Assembly (NCBI RefSeq): GCF_001705515.1
Contig: NZ_MDJS01000003.1
Span: forward strand, 186,001 to 250,000
Direction: 5' to 3'
DNA from: Mucilaginibacter sp. PPCGB 2223
GTDB taxonomy: Bacteria; Bacteroidota; Bacteroidia; Sphingobacteriales; Sphingobacteriaceae
DNA: 64,000 nucleotides
A program made the translations under genes and the position numbers. Under the pieces are notes generated by a model that made no database searches, was not told the DNA's origin, and saw only the letters and a list, made by a program, of their open reading frames with translations. Of this stretch, positions 55,696 through 63,982 are shown piece by piece (within the stretch, counting starts at the first letter, position 1; every line of letters begins with the position of its first letter).

Positions 55696-58050
55696 ATGCT
55701 TTACCCCAATAACAGTGTAGATAAACTTGGTTTTACCGAGGTAAAGGAACTCATTAAAACACATTGCCTGAGCATCATGGGCCAGCAAATGGTCGACCGT
55801 ATACAGGTAATGAGCAATTACGACCAGATACGCAAGTTTTTGAGCCAGGCACAGGAGTTTAAAAACATCCTGCAAAACGACTCACCCCTGCCAATACATC
55901 ATTTTTTTGATATTAAAAGCCTGGCCAATAAAGCCCGGCTGGAAGGCGCATTCCTTACCGAGGAAGAGTTTTTTCAGATACAGGCGTCGCTTACCACGGT
56001 ATTTGCCGTGATCAGTTATTTTAACGAACGCGAAGGCCGGTATCCCGATCTCGAAGCTTTATTTGAGCATCTGCCGATAGAACGGACTATCCTGAAACAG
56101 ATTGACAGGGTGATCGATCAGAAAGGAAAGATCAGGCCGAATGCCTCTGCCGAGTTGATGGAGATCACATCGGGCATTGCCCGTGCAGAGCAGGAAGCGC
56201 GCCGCAAGATTGACCAGATATTTAAGAATGCCACCAGCAATGGCTGGACGGCCGATGGCAGCCTGACCGTGCGCGACGGACGCCTGTGCATACCACTGCT
56301 GGCAGAAAACAAGCGCAAGCTGAAAGGTTTTATTCATGATGAATCGGCGTCGGGGCAAACCGTGTATATGGAACCCGATGAGGTGTTCTCGCTCAATAAT
56401 AAAATACGCGACCTGGAGTTTGAGCGCCGCCGCGAGATCGTGAAGATACTCACCGCCCTTACCGACGAGTTGCGCCCGCATACCCCGCTCCTGCTATCTT
56501 ACCACAGCTTATTAACCAAGCTTGATTTTGTGCGTGCCAAGGCTTTGTTTGCGATAGATATTGAGGCGCAAATGCCTGTTTTACATAACGATGCCCGTAT
56601 TAAACTGGTGAATGCCCGCCACCCGCTGCTGTTTTTAAGCTTTAAAAAAGAACACAAAACCGTGGTACCCCTTAATGTACAGATCGATGAGCAGGACCGC
56701 ATCATCGTGGTATCGGGCCCGAACGCCGGCGGTAAATCGGTTTGTATGAAAACCGTTGGTTTGCTGCAAATGATGGTGCAGGCCGGTTTGCTGATACCTG
56801 CGCACGAAACCAGCGAGGCAGGCGTATTTAAACAGCTGTTTGTCGATATCGGCGATGACCAATCGATAGAGAGCGACCTCAGCACCTACAGCGCCCACTT
56901 GAGCAAGATGAAACATTTTGTAGAGCAGGCCAACGGTAAAACGCTTATCCTGATCGACGAGTTTGGTACCGGTACCGACCCGCAGTTTGGCGGCCCGATT
57001 GCCGAGGCCGTCCTCGAATCGCTCAACCATAAAAAGGTAAAGGGCATGGTGACCACGCACTATAGTAACCTAAAGATATTCGCCAGCAATACCGCCGGTT
57101 TACAAAACGCCTCCATGCTGTTCGACAACAAGGAGATGCGCCCGCTCTACATGCTCGAAGTGGGTAAACCAGGCAGCAGCTACGCCTTTGAGATTGCGCA
57201 AAAAATAGGTTTGCCGAAAGAAGTGCTTAGTTTGGCCAAAAACAAGATCGGCGACAGCCAGAAAAAGGTGGATACCCTGCTGATTGACCTGGAACGTGAA
57301 AAGAACGAACTATACCTGGCCAGGGTACAGTTAGAAAAGCAACAACGCCGTGCAAACGAACTGCTGCGCGAGAATGAAAAGCAAAAAGCTTATTACGAAG
57401 AGAACAAACGCACCCTGGTAAGCGAGGCCAAACAGGAAGCTAAAAACATCATCCTGAACGCGAATAAGCTGGTTGAGAATACCATCTCCGAAATTAAAAG
57501 CAGCAATGCCGATAAGGAAAAAACCCGCGAGCTTCGCGAAAAGCTGAACAACGAGGTAAAAAAGAACACCGTTAAGCCCATCGCACCTAAACCCACTGCC
57601 GAAGAGCTTAAGGTTGGCGACTGGGTGAAGCTGAATGACAGCGATACCACGGGCGTGATCATGGAGATCGCGCGCGATAACCTCATCATCGCCATTGGCG
57701 ACCTGCGCACCGTGGCTAAAAAGAACCGGGTGCAAAAGGTATCGAAAAAGGAAGTGCCGAAAGAAGTGCGCCGCTCCTACTCTGGCGATACCGGATCGCT
57801 GGCAAATTTTAGTCCGGAGATTGATGTGCGGGGCAAGCGCGGCGAAGAAGCCTTGTACGAAATTGAAAAATACCTGGATAAAGCCATTATGATGGGCTTT
57901 GGCAATCTCAAGATCATCCACGGCAAGGGCGACGGGATCCTGCGCAAGCTCATCCGCGATTACCTGCGCAAATACAGCGAAGTCGACCGGATGGAAGACG
58001 AGCATGCCGACCGTGGCGGGGATGGGATTACGTATGTGTATTTGAAGTAG
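55696..58050 (+). CDS. mutS2: Endonuclease MutS2
   Basis: 784 aa. There is no mismatch-recognition domain; the lever/clamp helices lead to the ATPase with Walker A GPNAGGKS (341-348), DIGDDQSIESDLSTYSAHL, Walker B TLILIDEFGTGTDP and ATTHYSNLK-type switch (MVTTHYSNLK). A long coiled coil (525-630) precedes a KOW-like segment (LKVGDWVKLNDSDTTGVIME) and the C-terminal Smr nuclease domain (DVRGKRGEEALYEIEKYLDK, IIHGKGDGILR). It acts in recombination control or ribosome collision rescue. Adjacent to DUF4296 without spacing. Confidence 0.97.
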   Translation: MLYPNNSVDKLGFTEVKELIKTHCLSIMGQQMVDRIQVMSNYDQIRKFLSQAQEFKNILQNDSPLPIHHFFDIKSLANKARLEGAFLTEEEFFQIQASLTTVFAVISYFNEREGRYPDLEALFEHLPIERTILKQIDRVIDQKGKIRPNASAELMEITSGIARAEQEARRKIDQIFKNATSNGWTADGSLTVRDGRLCIPLLAENKRKLKGFIHDESASGQTVYMEPDEVFSLNNKIRDLEFERRREIVKILTALTDELRPHTPLLLSYHSLLTKLDFVRAKALFAIDIEAQMPVLHNDARIKLVNARHPLLFLSFKKEHKTVVPLNVQIDEQDRIIVVSGPNAGGKSVCMKTVGLLQMMVQAGLLIPAHETSEAGVFKQLFVDIGDDQSIESDLSTYSAHLSKMKHFVEQANGKTLILIDEFGTGTDPQFGGPIAEAVLESLNHKKVKGMVTTHYSNLKIFASNTAGLQNASMLFDNKEMRPLYMLEVGKPGSSYAFEIAQKIGLPKEVLSLAKNKIGDSQKKVDTLLIDLEREKNELYLARVQLEKQQRRANELLRENEKQKAYYEENKRTLVSEAKQEAKNIILNANKLVENTISEIKSSNADKEKTRELREKLNNEVKKNTVKPIAPKPTAEELKVGDWVKLNDSDTTGVIMEIARDNLIIAIGDLRTVAKKNRVQKVSKKEVPKEVRRSYSGDTGSLANFSPEIDVRGKRGEEALYEIEKYLDKAIMMGFGNLKIIHGKGDGILRKLIRDYLRKYSEVDRMEDEHADRGGDGITYVYLK

Positions 58051-58172
58051 ATGGAAGACGTGCGATGATTTCGGATGTCGTCCCCAATGGCTATCGGTGT
58101 GAAGTTAGGATTTTCGGAGGGAATAACCTTTTGAAAGCAGAGTCTGCGAGAACTTAAAAACTAATAAGGAAA

Positions 58173-58502
58173 ATGCTAAATAAAAACTATTCCAAGTGGC
58201 CGCTGGCTTTTGTTTTCACGTTTGGTATTGTATTAATAATTTTAACAATTTATTCTACTATAATTTCCAGAAATCAAAATCTCGAATATCAATTTAATGG
58301 TAGAGTAGATAGCGTGTATTATACCAGTAAAGGAGAGCCTTATATTTTTGTAAAAAAGGTTAAGTATTACTTATCAGACAGGGATTGGGATTTTAATCAA
58401 AATAGAATCCAAAAAGGAGACTCAGTAATCAAAAAAAAGAATTCTATGATTATAAAACTTTTTAAATCAAACGCTAAAGCAATAATTGAAGGAGGTGAAT
58501 AA
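58173..58502 (+). CDS. Small AT-rich single-pass membrane protein, unknown
   Basis: 109 aa. One membrane segment (WPLAFVFTFGIVLIILTIYS, about 9-28) and a basic extracytoplasmic domain of about 80 residues (NGRVDSVYYTSKGEPYIFVK). The ATG is preceded by AAGGA (58163-58167). Its codons are strongly AT-rich in contrast to mutS2, and it lies just before the RAYT unit, so it may be part of acquired DNA. Not recognised. Confidence 0.7.
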   Translation: MLNKNYSKWPLAFVFTFGIVLIILTIYSTIISRNQNLEYQFNGRVDSVYYTSKGEPYIFVKKVKYYLSDRDWDFNQNRIQKGDSVIKKKNSMIIKLFKSNAKAIIEGGE

Positions 58503-58516
58503 TCCGATGATTTCCT

Positions 58517-58550
58517 GTCCCCGCAGGGTCTCTCGACAGAGGACCCTGCG
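58517..58550 (+). repeat. Left inverted hairpin of the RAYT unit
   Basis: GTCCCCGCAGGGTC then TCTCGACAGAGGACCCTGCG: arms CGCAGGGTC and GACCCTGCG pair within the unit. Confidence 0.85.
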
Positions 58551-58601
58551 CCTGCATACATTCGAGCCACAATGTTTAAAAGATAATCGTTACTTTTAAT
58601 C

Positions 58602-59177
58602 GTGGCTATCAGAACGCAGCATCAGTTAACCGAGCAAACCTGGTTCATTACTTTTACCTGTTATAAATGGTTGCCACTATTCGAAATTACAGACTCCTAT
58701 AGTCTTGTTTATAACTGGCTGGCATTTATCCGCGAAAAGCATAGTATAGAGACCCTCGCTTTTGTGATTATGCCTAACCATGTGCATTTGCTGCTTTATA
58801 TTCCGGATGAAAAACTTAACCTAAATAAGTTAATGGCAAATGCCAAACGTTTTATGGCTTATGGGTTAATTAAAAAGCTGCAAGAAGTGGAAAACAAACA
58901 GTTGCTAACCACGTTGTCAAACGCCTGTTCGGAAAAGGAGAAAGCAAAAGGCCAGTTGCATAAAGTGTTTGAGCCATCGTTTGATGCGAAAGCTATTTAT
59001 AGTGATGAGTTTTGGGAGCAAAAGTTAGCTTACATTCATAATAACCCGGTAACCGGCAAATGGAGTTTGGGTAGTCAATCTACAGATTATCCTCATAGCA
59101 GCGCCGCTTTTTATATCGACGGAGTGGTACATCCTGATGCGGAGATAACTAATTATTATAGTCGATGGGATGAATAA
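58602..59177 (+). CDS. REP-associated tyrosine transposase (RAYT, Y1/IS200-like)
   Basis: 191 aa, start codon GTG. The HUH motif is in FVIMPNHVHLLLYI (His60, His62). The C-terminal motif YIHNNPVTGKW carries Tyr144, a candidate catalytic Tyr, followed by DYPHSSAAFYI, the usual end of the RAYT domain. These are single-strand DNA nucleases that recognise hairpins at REP sequences and are usually single-copy, domesticated-looking genes. The first 24 bp are also part of the direct repeat found after the gene. Confidence 0.92.
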   Translation: MAIRTQHQLTEQTWFITFTCYKWLPLFEITDSYSLVYNWLAFIREKHSIETLAFVIMPNHVHLLLYIPDEKLNLNKLMANAKRFMAYGLIKKLQEVENKQLLTTLSNACSEKEKAKGQLHKVFEPSFDAKAIYSDEFWEQKLAYIHNNPVTGKWSLGSQSTDYPHSSAAFYIDGVVHPDAEITNYYSRWDE

Positions 59178-59195
59178 TATTTAGGGGCCATAGTC

Positions 59196-59229
59196 CGCAG
59201 GGTCCTCTATCGAGAGACCCTGCGGGGAC
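59196..59229 (-). repeat. Right inverted hairpin of the RAYT unit
   Basis: CGCAGGGTCCTCTATCGAGA then GACCCTGCGGGGAC; reverse complement of the left hairpin except one base. It may also serve as the transposase terminator. Confidence 0.85.
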
Positions 59230-59288
59230 ACGAAGCGTGGCTATCAGAACGCAGCGTCAGTCCTCGCAATGACATGCAACTAAAAAAC

Positions 59289-60482
59289 CTACCTCACATT
59301 CCAATCAAACCCCACCGCTACCCCGGCCGATTGCAGATCCACCTGCCCGAAACCGATCCGGGTTATCGGGAGTTTTAGATACGGCTGTACAAGCAACCCA
59401 AGCTTATTGTTGAGGCGGTGCCGGTAGTTAATATCGAGGTCCCATACCCCGAGAATGTGCCGGTTTTGGTTATTGATATCCAAATCGACAGCGCTTTTGG
59501 CCGGGTCGGGGAAGTCGAAACGGTAATCTTCCTTCAGCATCAGGTACGATGATAATCCCGTACCCACCGTGAAACTGCTATTGCCCCTGTTATACACCTG
59601 GTAATTGATATTGAGCGGGATATCGAGCACGTAGCAATCGGCATTAACCGTATTGGGTTTGGCGTTGCTTGTCCACAAGGCCGAACTCCACCCGGGGCTG
59701 TTCGTTCTGTAATTGCGTATACTGGTTTGGTAGGGTTTAATAGCGTACGAAGCGCCGGTACTGATACTTAGCTTCGACGTCAGTTTCAGCGAAAACTGTA
59801 TGGCCAGATCGATGCCCGTACGCTCGTTGCTGAACGAATTAACCCCGTTCAGATCGGGCGCGGCCATAACAGCCAGTGCAAATCTGTCGTCTGCCGAGGC
59901 AGATGCTTTTACCGCATTTTTATGATCAGCAGTACCCCTATTTGCCGGATCGATGCTTGCCGATGCATTGATTAACAGGTTGTTAAGGCCCTCATCAAAA
60001 TGCGGTTTTGTATCTGCAGCCGCAAGGCTAAGTGTTTGTGCCGCATCGGCAGGCCTGCTCCCGCTGTCGGCATAAGCGGTATTGTGTAATGCTTTCGGTA
60101 CCCGGGTATGATGATGAGGGGGTTCGGCAGCGGCATCAGAAGCTATGATCTGATGTGATCCGATCATATTTTGCCCTTGGTTTTTAATGTGCTGGCCTTT
60201 ACGTATAGAAGCAGGTGCATAAGCGATTTTATGCCCGCCATTAACCGGTGCTTTGCCCGGAGAATGCAATACAAAATACAGGCCTAAACATACCAGCAGC
60301 GATGCCGCCATACCGCCAGATATTTGGTATAACCAGATTATCCCGGCTTTTTTACGTGGTTTGTGTAACAGGATACTTTCCATGTTCTCCCATTCCTCTT
60401 CCTCGAAAAGCTGCCCGTTATCCTCGGTGGTTAGTTTGTTTTTGAACAGGAAATCTAATTCGTTATCGCTATGCAGGTTCAT
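59289..60482 (-). CDS. Membrane protein with N-terminal cytoplasmic anti-sigma-like tail and C-terminal beta-barrel
   Basis: 397 aa. An acidic N-terminal tail (NELDFLFKNKLTTEDNGQLF, about 6-40) precedes one hydrophobic helix (SGGMAASLLVCLGLYFVL, about 54-72), a Pro/Ala/His-rich linker (75-200) and an outer-membrane-type beta-barrel (about 205-397) of alternating strands ending GVAVGFDWNVR with a terminal aromatic residue pattern. The gene begins 13 bp after the ECF sigma stop, which suggests it regulates or is regulated by that sigma factor. The fusion of an inner-membrane helix and a barrel is odd topologically. Confidence 0.75.
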   Translation of the reverse strand: MNLHSDNELDFLFKNKLTTEDNGQLFEEEEWENMESILLHKPRKKAGIIWLYQISGGMAASLLVCLGLYFVLHSPGKAPVNGGHKIAYAPASIRKGQHIKNQGQNMIGSHQIIASDAAAEPPHHHTRVPKALHNTAYADSGSRPADAAQTLSLAAADTKPHFDEGLNNLLINASASIDPANRGTADHKNAVKASASADDRFALAVMAAPDLNGVNSFSNERTGIDLAIQFSLKLTSKLSISTGASYAIKPYQTSIRNYRTNSPGWSSALWTSNAKPNTVNADCYVLDIPLNINYQVYNRGNSSFTVGTGLSSYLMLKEDYRFDFPDPAKSAVDLDINNQNRHILGVWDLDINYRHRLNNKLGLLVQPYLKLPITRIGFGQVDLQSAGVAVGFDWNVR

Positions 60483-60495
60483 ATATCAGCTAATT

Positions 60496-61107
60496 TTAGA
60501 GGGTAACATTTAGTTTAATTACGTCAATTGCACCTGTGGCATAATAGGTATCGGTGTCGGAGGCGCGGGGAAGTTTTGCTGCAGCAATAACCATTTTTTT
60601 GAGTTTTTCCCTTGCTTTAAACAGGTTTGATTTCGACGTACCATCTGATATGCCTAACAAAACACCAATCTCCTCGTGCGTATAACCTTCAATGGCGTAC
60701 AGGTTGAATACCGTACGGTAAGCCTGGGGCAGCTTTTGAACCATGGCCAGCAGGTCGCCATACTCGAGCTTATGATCGGGCAGATCGTAATTGCCGGCAT
60801 ACTCCATATCGTCGATATTATCGGTATAAGCCGTTTTTAAATTACTGCGGTAGTAATTTATGGCGGTATTGATCATCACGCGCCCCAGCCAGGCCTTAAA
60901 AGGTTTGGTACAGTCGTACTGATCAAGTTTGGTAAAAACCTTGTAAAAGCCCTGGTTCATCACCTCCGATGCCTCGTAGCGGTTAACCGCATACCGCAGG
61001 CATATCCCCATCGCAAAACCATAAAAAGTTTTGTACAGCGCTTTCTGATCTTTCCGATCGTTTTTCAGGCAACCAGCCAGTATTTGTTGTAATTCTGCTT
61101 CTCCCAT
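60496..61107 (-). CDS. ECF RNA polymerase sigma factor
   Basis: 203 aa from ATG 61107 (MGEAELQQILAGCLKNDRKD); the open frame runs to 61293 but the added residues have no sigma features. Region 2: DQKALYKTFYGFAMGICLRY, EASEVMNQGFYKVFTKLDQY, FKAWLGRVMINTAINYYRS. Region 4: LPQAYRTVFNLYAIEGYTHE, EIGVLLGISDGTSKSNLFKAR (helix-turn-helix). This is the sigma-70 ECF type abundant in Bacteroidota. The next gene, 13 bp away, is the membrane/beta-barrel protein. Confidence 0.93.
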   Translation of the reverse strand: MGEAELQQILAGCLKNDRKDQKALYKTFYGFAMGICLRYAVNRYEASEVMNQGFYKVFTKLDQYDCTKPFKAWLGRVMINTAINYYRSNLKTAYTDNIDDMEYAGNYDLPDHKLEYGDLLAMVQKLPQAYRTVFNLYAIEGYTHEEIGVLLGISDGTSKSNLFKAREKLKKMVIAAAKLPRASDTDTYYATGAIDVIKLNVTL

Positions 61108-61582
61108 CGGGGGGTGTATTACTTCGTAATAAGATTGGTTTGACGTGGTCAACACAGCAAAACCCCGGGAATGGTTGCTTAGGTGAAAAAGTTTTTTTGC
61201 TAAGGGATAAGAAATTACAAAAGCCATAATTATTTGAAACCCAAGGCAACCCATAGCATATTGGAGTTGTTGTGCAGTTTGGTGGGATGCCAATAATACT
61301 TTAGCCGGGGCATTGCATTAAAACCACCGCGTATAACTAACCCGAAAACGGGCGGATGGCTTGTGGCCGCCGTCCGTTTTGTTTATGTTAGGATAGACCT
61401 CGTTTGGCTTTTTAGCAGATTTTCCGTATCTTGTAGGTTAAGCGCCAGGCTTATTAGCGATTATTGAGAGCAAAGGATAACGAAAATTTTCTTACAATTC
61501 CCCCCCTGTTGAATGACACTGAAGGACTGATTAATTTCACATTTGCACATTAAAACCTATCTTAGAGCCATAACACCACAAC
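61108..61582. other. Divergent intergenic region between the ECF sigma and SGNH genes
   Basis: 475 bp without a gene I can support. A GC-rich imperfect hairpin is at 61351-61386. TTTCACATTTGCACATTAAA (61537-61556) repeats part of a family F word, and CCTATCTTAG just before the esterase start also occurs before dapA. Confidence 0.6.
61351..61386 (+). other. Terminator-like hairpin without an upstream gene
   Basis: AAAACGGGCGG...CCGTCCGTTTT: about 10 pairs of a 16-nt arm, loop TTGT, with TTTT after it. No plus-strand gene precedes it. Confidence 0.4.
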
Positions 61583-62653
61583 ATGCGTTTTTTAAAGCTC
61601 ACTATATTTTTACTGCTGTTTGCCCTGAGCGCCAGCGCGCAAAAGATCATCGACAGCCAGGACCCGCACATCCGTTACCAGGGGCGCATCGGCCGTAAGG
61701 ACGGGGCGGCACAATTGTACTGGTCGGGCACCTCGATGGAGATCAACTTTACCGGCAGCACCGTTAAGGTTTTACTGAAGGATGAGCGCGGCGAAAACTA
61801 CTTCAACATCATTATCGATGGTAAGATAACCGTTTTGCACCCCGATACGGCCAAACGCCTGTATACCCTGGCATCAAACCTGCCCGCCGGCAACCATACG
61901 CTGCTGCTGTACAAGCGCACCGAGTTTAGCGATGGCTACAGCATATTTTACAACTTCCAGTTAGAAGGCAAGGGCGAGATACTGAACGCTTCGCCGCAGA
62001 AAAATCGGGCCATCGAGTTTTACGGCAACAGCATAACCGCGGGCTATGCCGTTGAGGATTACTCGGGCGCCGACTCGTACCTGAGCCGTTATAAAAACAA
62101 CTACATCAGCTACGGTGCGCTGGTGGCCAGGCATTATGATGCCCGGTACTCGTTCATTGCCAAAAGCGGCATCGGTGTGATGTTCGGCTACTATAACGAA
62201 AATATGGGGCAGATATTCGACCGCCTTAACCCGATGGACCCTGCCAGCAAATGGGATTTTTCCAGGTACACGCCCGAAGTGATCGTGATCAACCTTTTCC
62301 AGAACGATGCTTCGCTGATGCGCCAGCCTACCCGGCCGGAGTTTATCGCCAAGTTCCCGAACGGGCCGCCCGAAGCGCCCTATATCATTAACGCCTATAA
62401 AGATCTGCTGAAAAGCATCCGCGCCAAAAACCCATCGGCACAAATTATCTGCGCCTTAGGCAGTATGGATGCCACAAAAGAAGGTTCGCCGTGGCCGGGA
62501 TATATCCAAAGCGCGGTTGACCAGTTGGGCGATAAAAAGGTTTTTGTGCACTTATTTGCATATAAAAACTCGCCGGGCCACCCAACCATTAAAGAGCACC
62601 AGGCCATGGCCGATGACCTGATCAGGTTTATGGATACCAATATTAAGTGGTGA
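61583..62653 (+). CDS. Secreted SGNH/GDSL esterase, CE2-like two-domain
   Basis: 356 aa. Signal peptide RFLKLTIFLLLFALSASAQ, an N-terminal beta-sandwich (25-140; YQGRIGRKDGAAQLYWSGTS), then an SGNH domain: block I EFYGNSITAGYA with Ser150, block III INLFQNDAS (Asn) and block V SPGHPTIKEH with His333. Domain order and motifs match carbohydrate esterase family 2 acetyl-xylan esterases. It likely removes acetyl groups from plant polysaccharides outside the cytoplasm. No polysaccharide-utilisation partners are adjacent. Confidence 0.92.
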   Translation: MRFLKLTIFLLLFALSASAQKIIDSQDPHIRYQGRIGRKDGAAQLYWSGTSMEINFTGSTVKVLLKDERGENYFNIIIDGKITVLHPDTAKRLYTLASNLPAGNHTLLLYKRTEFSDGYSIFYNFQLEGKGEILNASPQKNRAIEFYGNSITAGYAVEDYSGADSYLSRYKNNYISYGALVARHYDARYSFIAKSGIGVMFGYYNENMGQIFDRLNPMDPASKWDFSRYTPEVIVINLFQNDASLMRQPTRPEFIAKFPNGPPEAPYIINAYKDLLKSIRAKNPSAQIICALGSMDATKEGSPWPGYIQSAVDQLGDKKVFVHLFAYKNSPGHPTIKEHQAMADDLIRFMDTNIKW

Positions 62654-62659
62654 TTTTTG

Positions 62660-62745
62660 ATGTCGAATTTCGAATGTTCAATCTCTAATTTTTAGAATAT
62701 CCAAAGTATTTAAAAATTCGATATCCGAAATTCGATATTTCTCTA
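62660..62745. repeat. Intergenic inverted AT-rich repeat
   Basis: GATGTCGAATTTCGAATGTT faces ATTCGATATCCGAAATTCGA. It fills the gap between the convergent esterase and disordered-protein genes and may act as a terminator. Confidence 0.5.
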
Positions 62746-63135
62746 TTCCGCATTATCGCCGGGCCCGGCATGGTCGTGATGGCTGTTAAGATGCTCGGCA
62801 GGGTCGATCGGTAATGATTGCTGGTAATTAGGCTCGCCCTCCTGGCCTGGCGCCTTAAAATTGTTATAGTCGGTATATTCTTCGGATGGTTCGGTTTTAG
62901 CGAGGTAAGCATTGGTATAGCCCGCATTTTGCGAGGGGTTGTTCTTATCGTCGCCGGTAGGCGGATGTACCTCCTGCCCGAATTTATGGCCACCCATGGC
63001 CTTACCCTCTTTAACAGGCTCGGTATGCGCGCCAAAGTTCAGGGCGCGTTTAAGGTTGCTTTCGCCGGGGTTTTTATTATCGTCTACACGGTGTGCTTCG
63101 GGTTTAGGCTGGTTGTACAGTTCATCGGGTTCCAT
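62743..63135 (-). CDS. Small hydrophilic, probably disordered protein
   Basis: 130 aa, rich in Asn, Glu, Gly, His and Pro with almost no hydrophobic core (EPDELYNQPKPEAHRVDDNK, PTGDDKNNPSQNAGYTNAYL, LNSHHDHAGPGDNAE). No signal or membrane segment. Such hydrophilin-like proteins are often stress-related, but the function is not shown here. Divergent from the CoA-transferase gene. Confidence 0.7.
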   Translation of the reverse strand: MEPDELYNQPKPEAHRVDDNKNPGESNLKRALNFGAHTEPVKEGKAMGGHKFGQEVHPPTGDDKNNPSQNAGYTNAYLAKTEPSEEYTDYNNFKAPGQEGEPNYQQSLPIDPAEHLNSHHDHAGPGDNAE

Positions 63136-63258
63136 AACGTTATAGTTTTACATATCATATAAAGTAATAGTTAAAAAAATGAATTGTTTTAGCTGGGCGA
63201 TATTTTAGATCATACCAATGCCAATAAGTTTTAATTTAGCAGTACCAATTATAAAGTT

Positions 63259-63975
63259 ATGAATAAAGTTGTTAGCGGTGCAGACGAAGCGATAAAAGAT
63301 ATTACCGATGGCATGACGCTGATGTTAGGCGGCTTTGGCATGTGCGGCATACCCGAAAAGTGTATAGCCGCCCTGGTAAAAAAGGGTGTTAAAAACCTCA
63401 CCTGTATATCCAATAACGCCGGTTTGGATGATTTTGGCATCGGCCTGATGCTCAACAACCGGCAGGTAAAAAAAATGGTATCGAGCTATGTTGGCGAAAA
63501 CGCCGAGTTTGAGCGGCAGCTATTGAGCGGCGAACTGGATGTGGAACTGATCCCGCAAGGAACATTGGCCACCCGTTGCATGGCTGCAGGCTATGGCATG
63601 CCTGCCATATTTACCCCGGCAGGCATTGGCACTGAAGTGGCTATCGGCAAAGAGATACGTAATTTTAACGGTAAGGATTATCTGATGGAGATGGCATTTG
63701 ATGCCGATTTTGCGATTGTAAAAGCCTGGAAAGGTGATACCATGGGCAACCTCATTTACCGCTCAACCGCACGTAATTTTAACCCGGTTATGGCCATGGC
63801 AGGCAAAATTACCATCGCCGAAGTAGAAGAGCTGGTTGAACCGGGCGAACTCAACCCCGACCACATACACACCCCCGGCATCTACGTGCACCGCATTTTT
63901 AAAGGCGAGAACTACGAGAAACGCATTGAACAGCGGACGGTGAGAGCGAAAGAGTCGATAGTCGATAGACCATAG
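63259..63975 (+). CDS. scoA: 3-oxoacid CoA-transferase subunit A
   Basis: 238 aa. Family I motifs: GMTLMLGGFGMCGIPEKCI, NAGLDDFGIGLML, LSGELDVELIPQGTLATR, FTPAGIGTE and NPDHIHTPGIYVHRIF. It transfers CoA between succinate and an acetoacetate-type acid with subunit B, whose gene should begin just beyond the window. The last eight residues (KESIVDRP) are encoded by a run of 7-bp repeats and are not part of the normal domain. Confidence 0.93.
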   Translation: MNKVVSGADEAIKDITDGMTLMLGGFGMCGIPEKCIAALVKKGVKNLTCISNNAGLDDFGIGLMLNNRQVKKMVSSYVGENAEFERQLLSGELDVELIPQGTLATRCMAAGYGMPAIFTPAGIGTEVAIGKEIRNFNGKDYLMEMAFDADFAIVKAWKGDTMGNLIYRSTARNFNPVMAMAGKITIAEVEELVEPGELNPDHIHTPGIYVHRIFKGENYEKRIEQRTVRAKESIVDRP

Positions 63976-63982
63976 TCCATAG
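63954..63982. repeat. Tandem heptamers at the scoA 3' end
   Basis: GTCGATA, GTCGATA, GACCATA, GTCCATA: four consecutive 7-bp units starting in the last codons of scoA and passing its stop. Confidence 0.7.

Larger units (their letters stand above)
58517..59261 (+). mobile_element. RAYT/REP-type unit: transposase gene between inverted hairpins and direct repeats
   Basis: A 34-bp hairpin-forming sequence at 58517-58550 and its reverse complement at 59196-59229 (33 of 34 matching) flank the transposase gene. A direct repeat, CGTGGCTATCAGAACGCAGC plus (A/G)TCAGT, is at 58601-58626 (covering the GTG start codon) and at 59236-59261. The second is followed by CCTCGCAATGAC. The layout is that of REP-associated tyrosine transposase (RAYT) loci. 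Confidence 0.75.
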
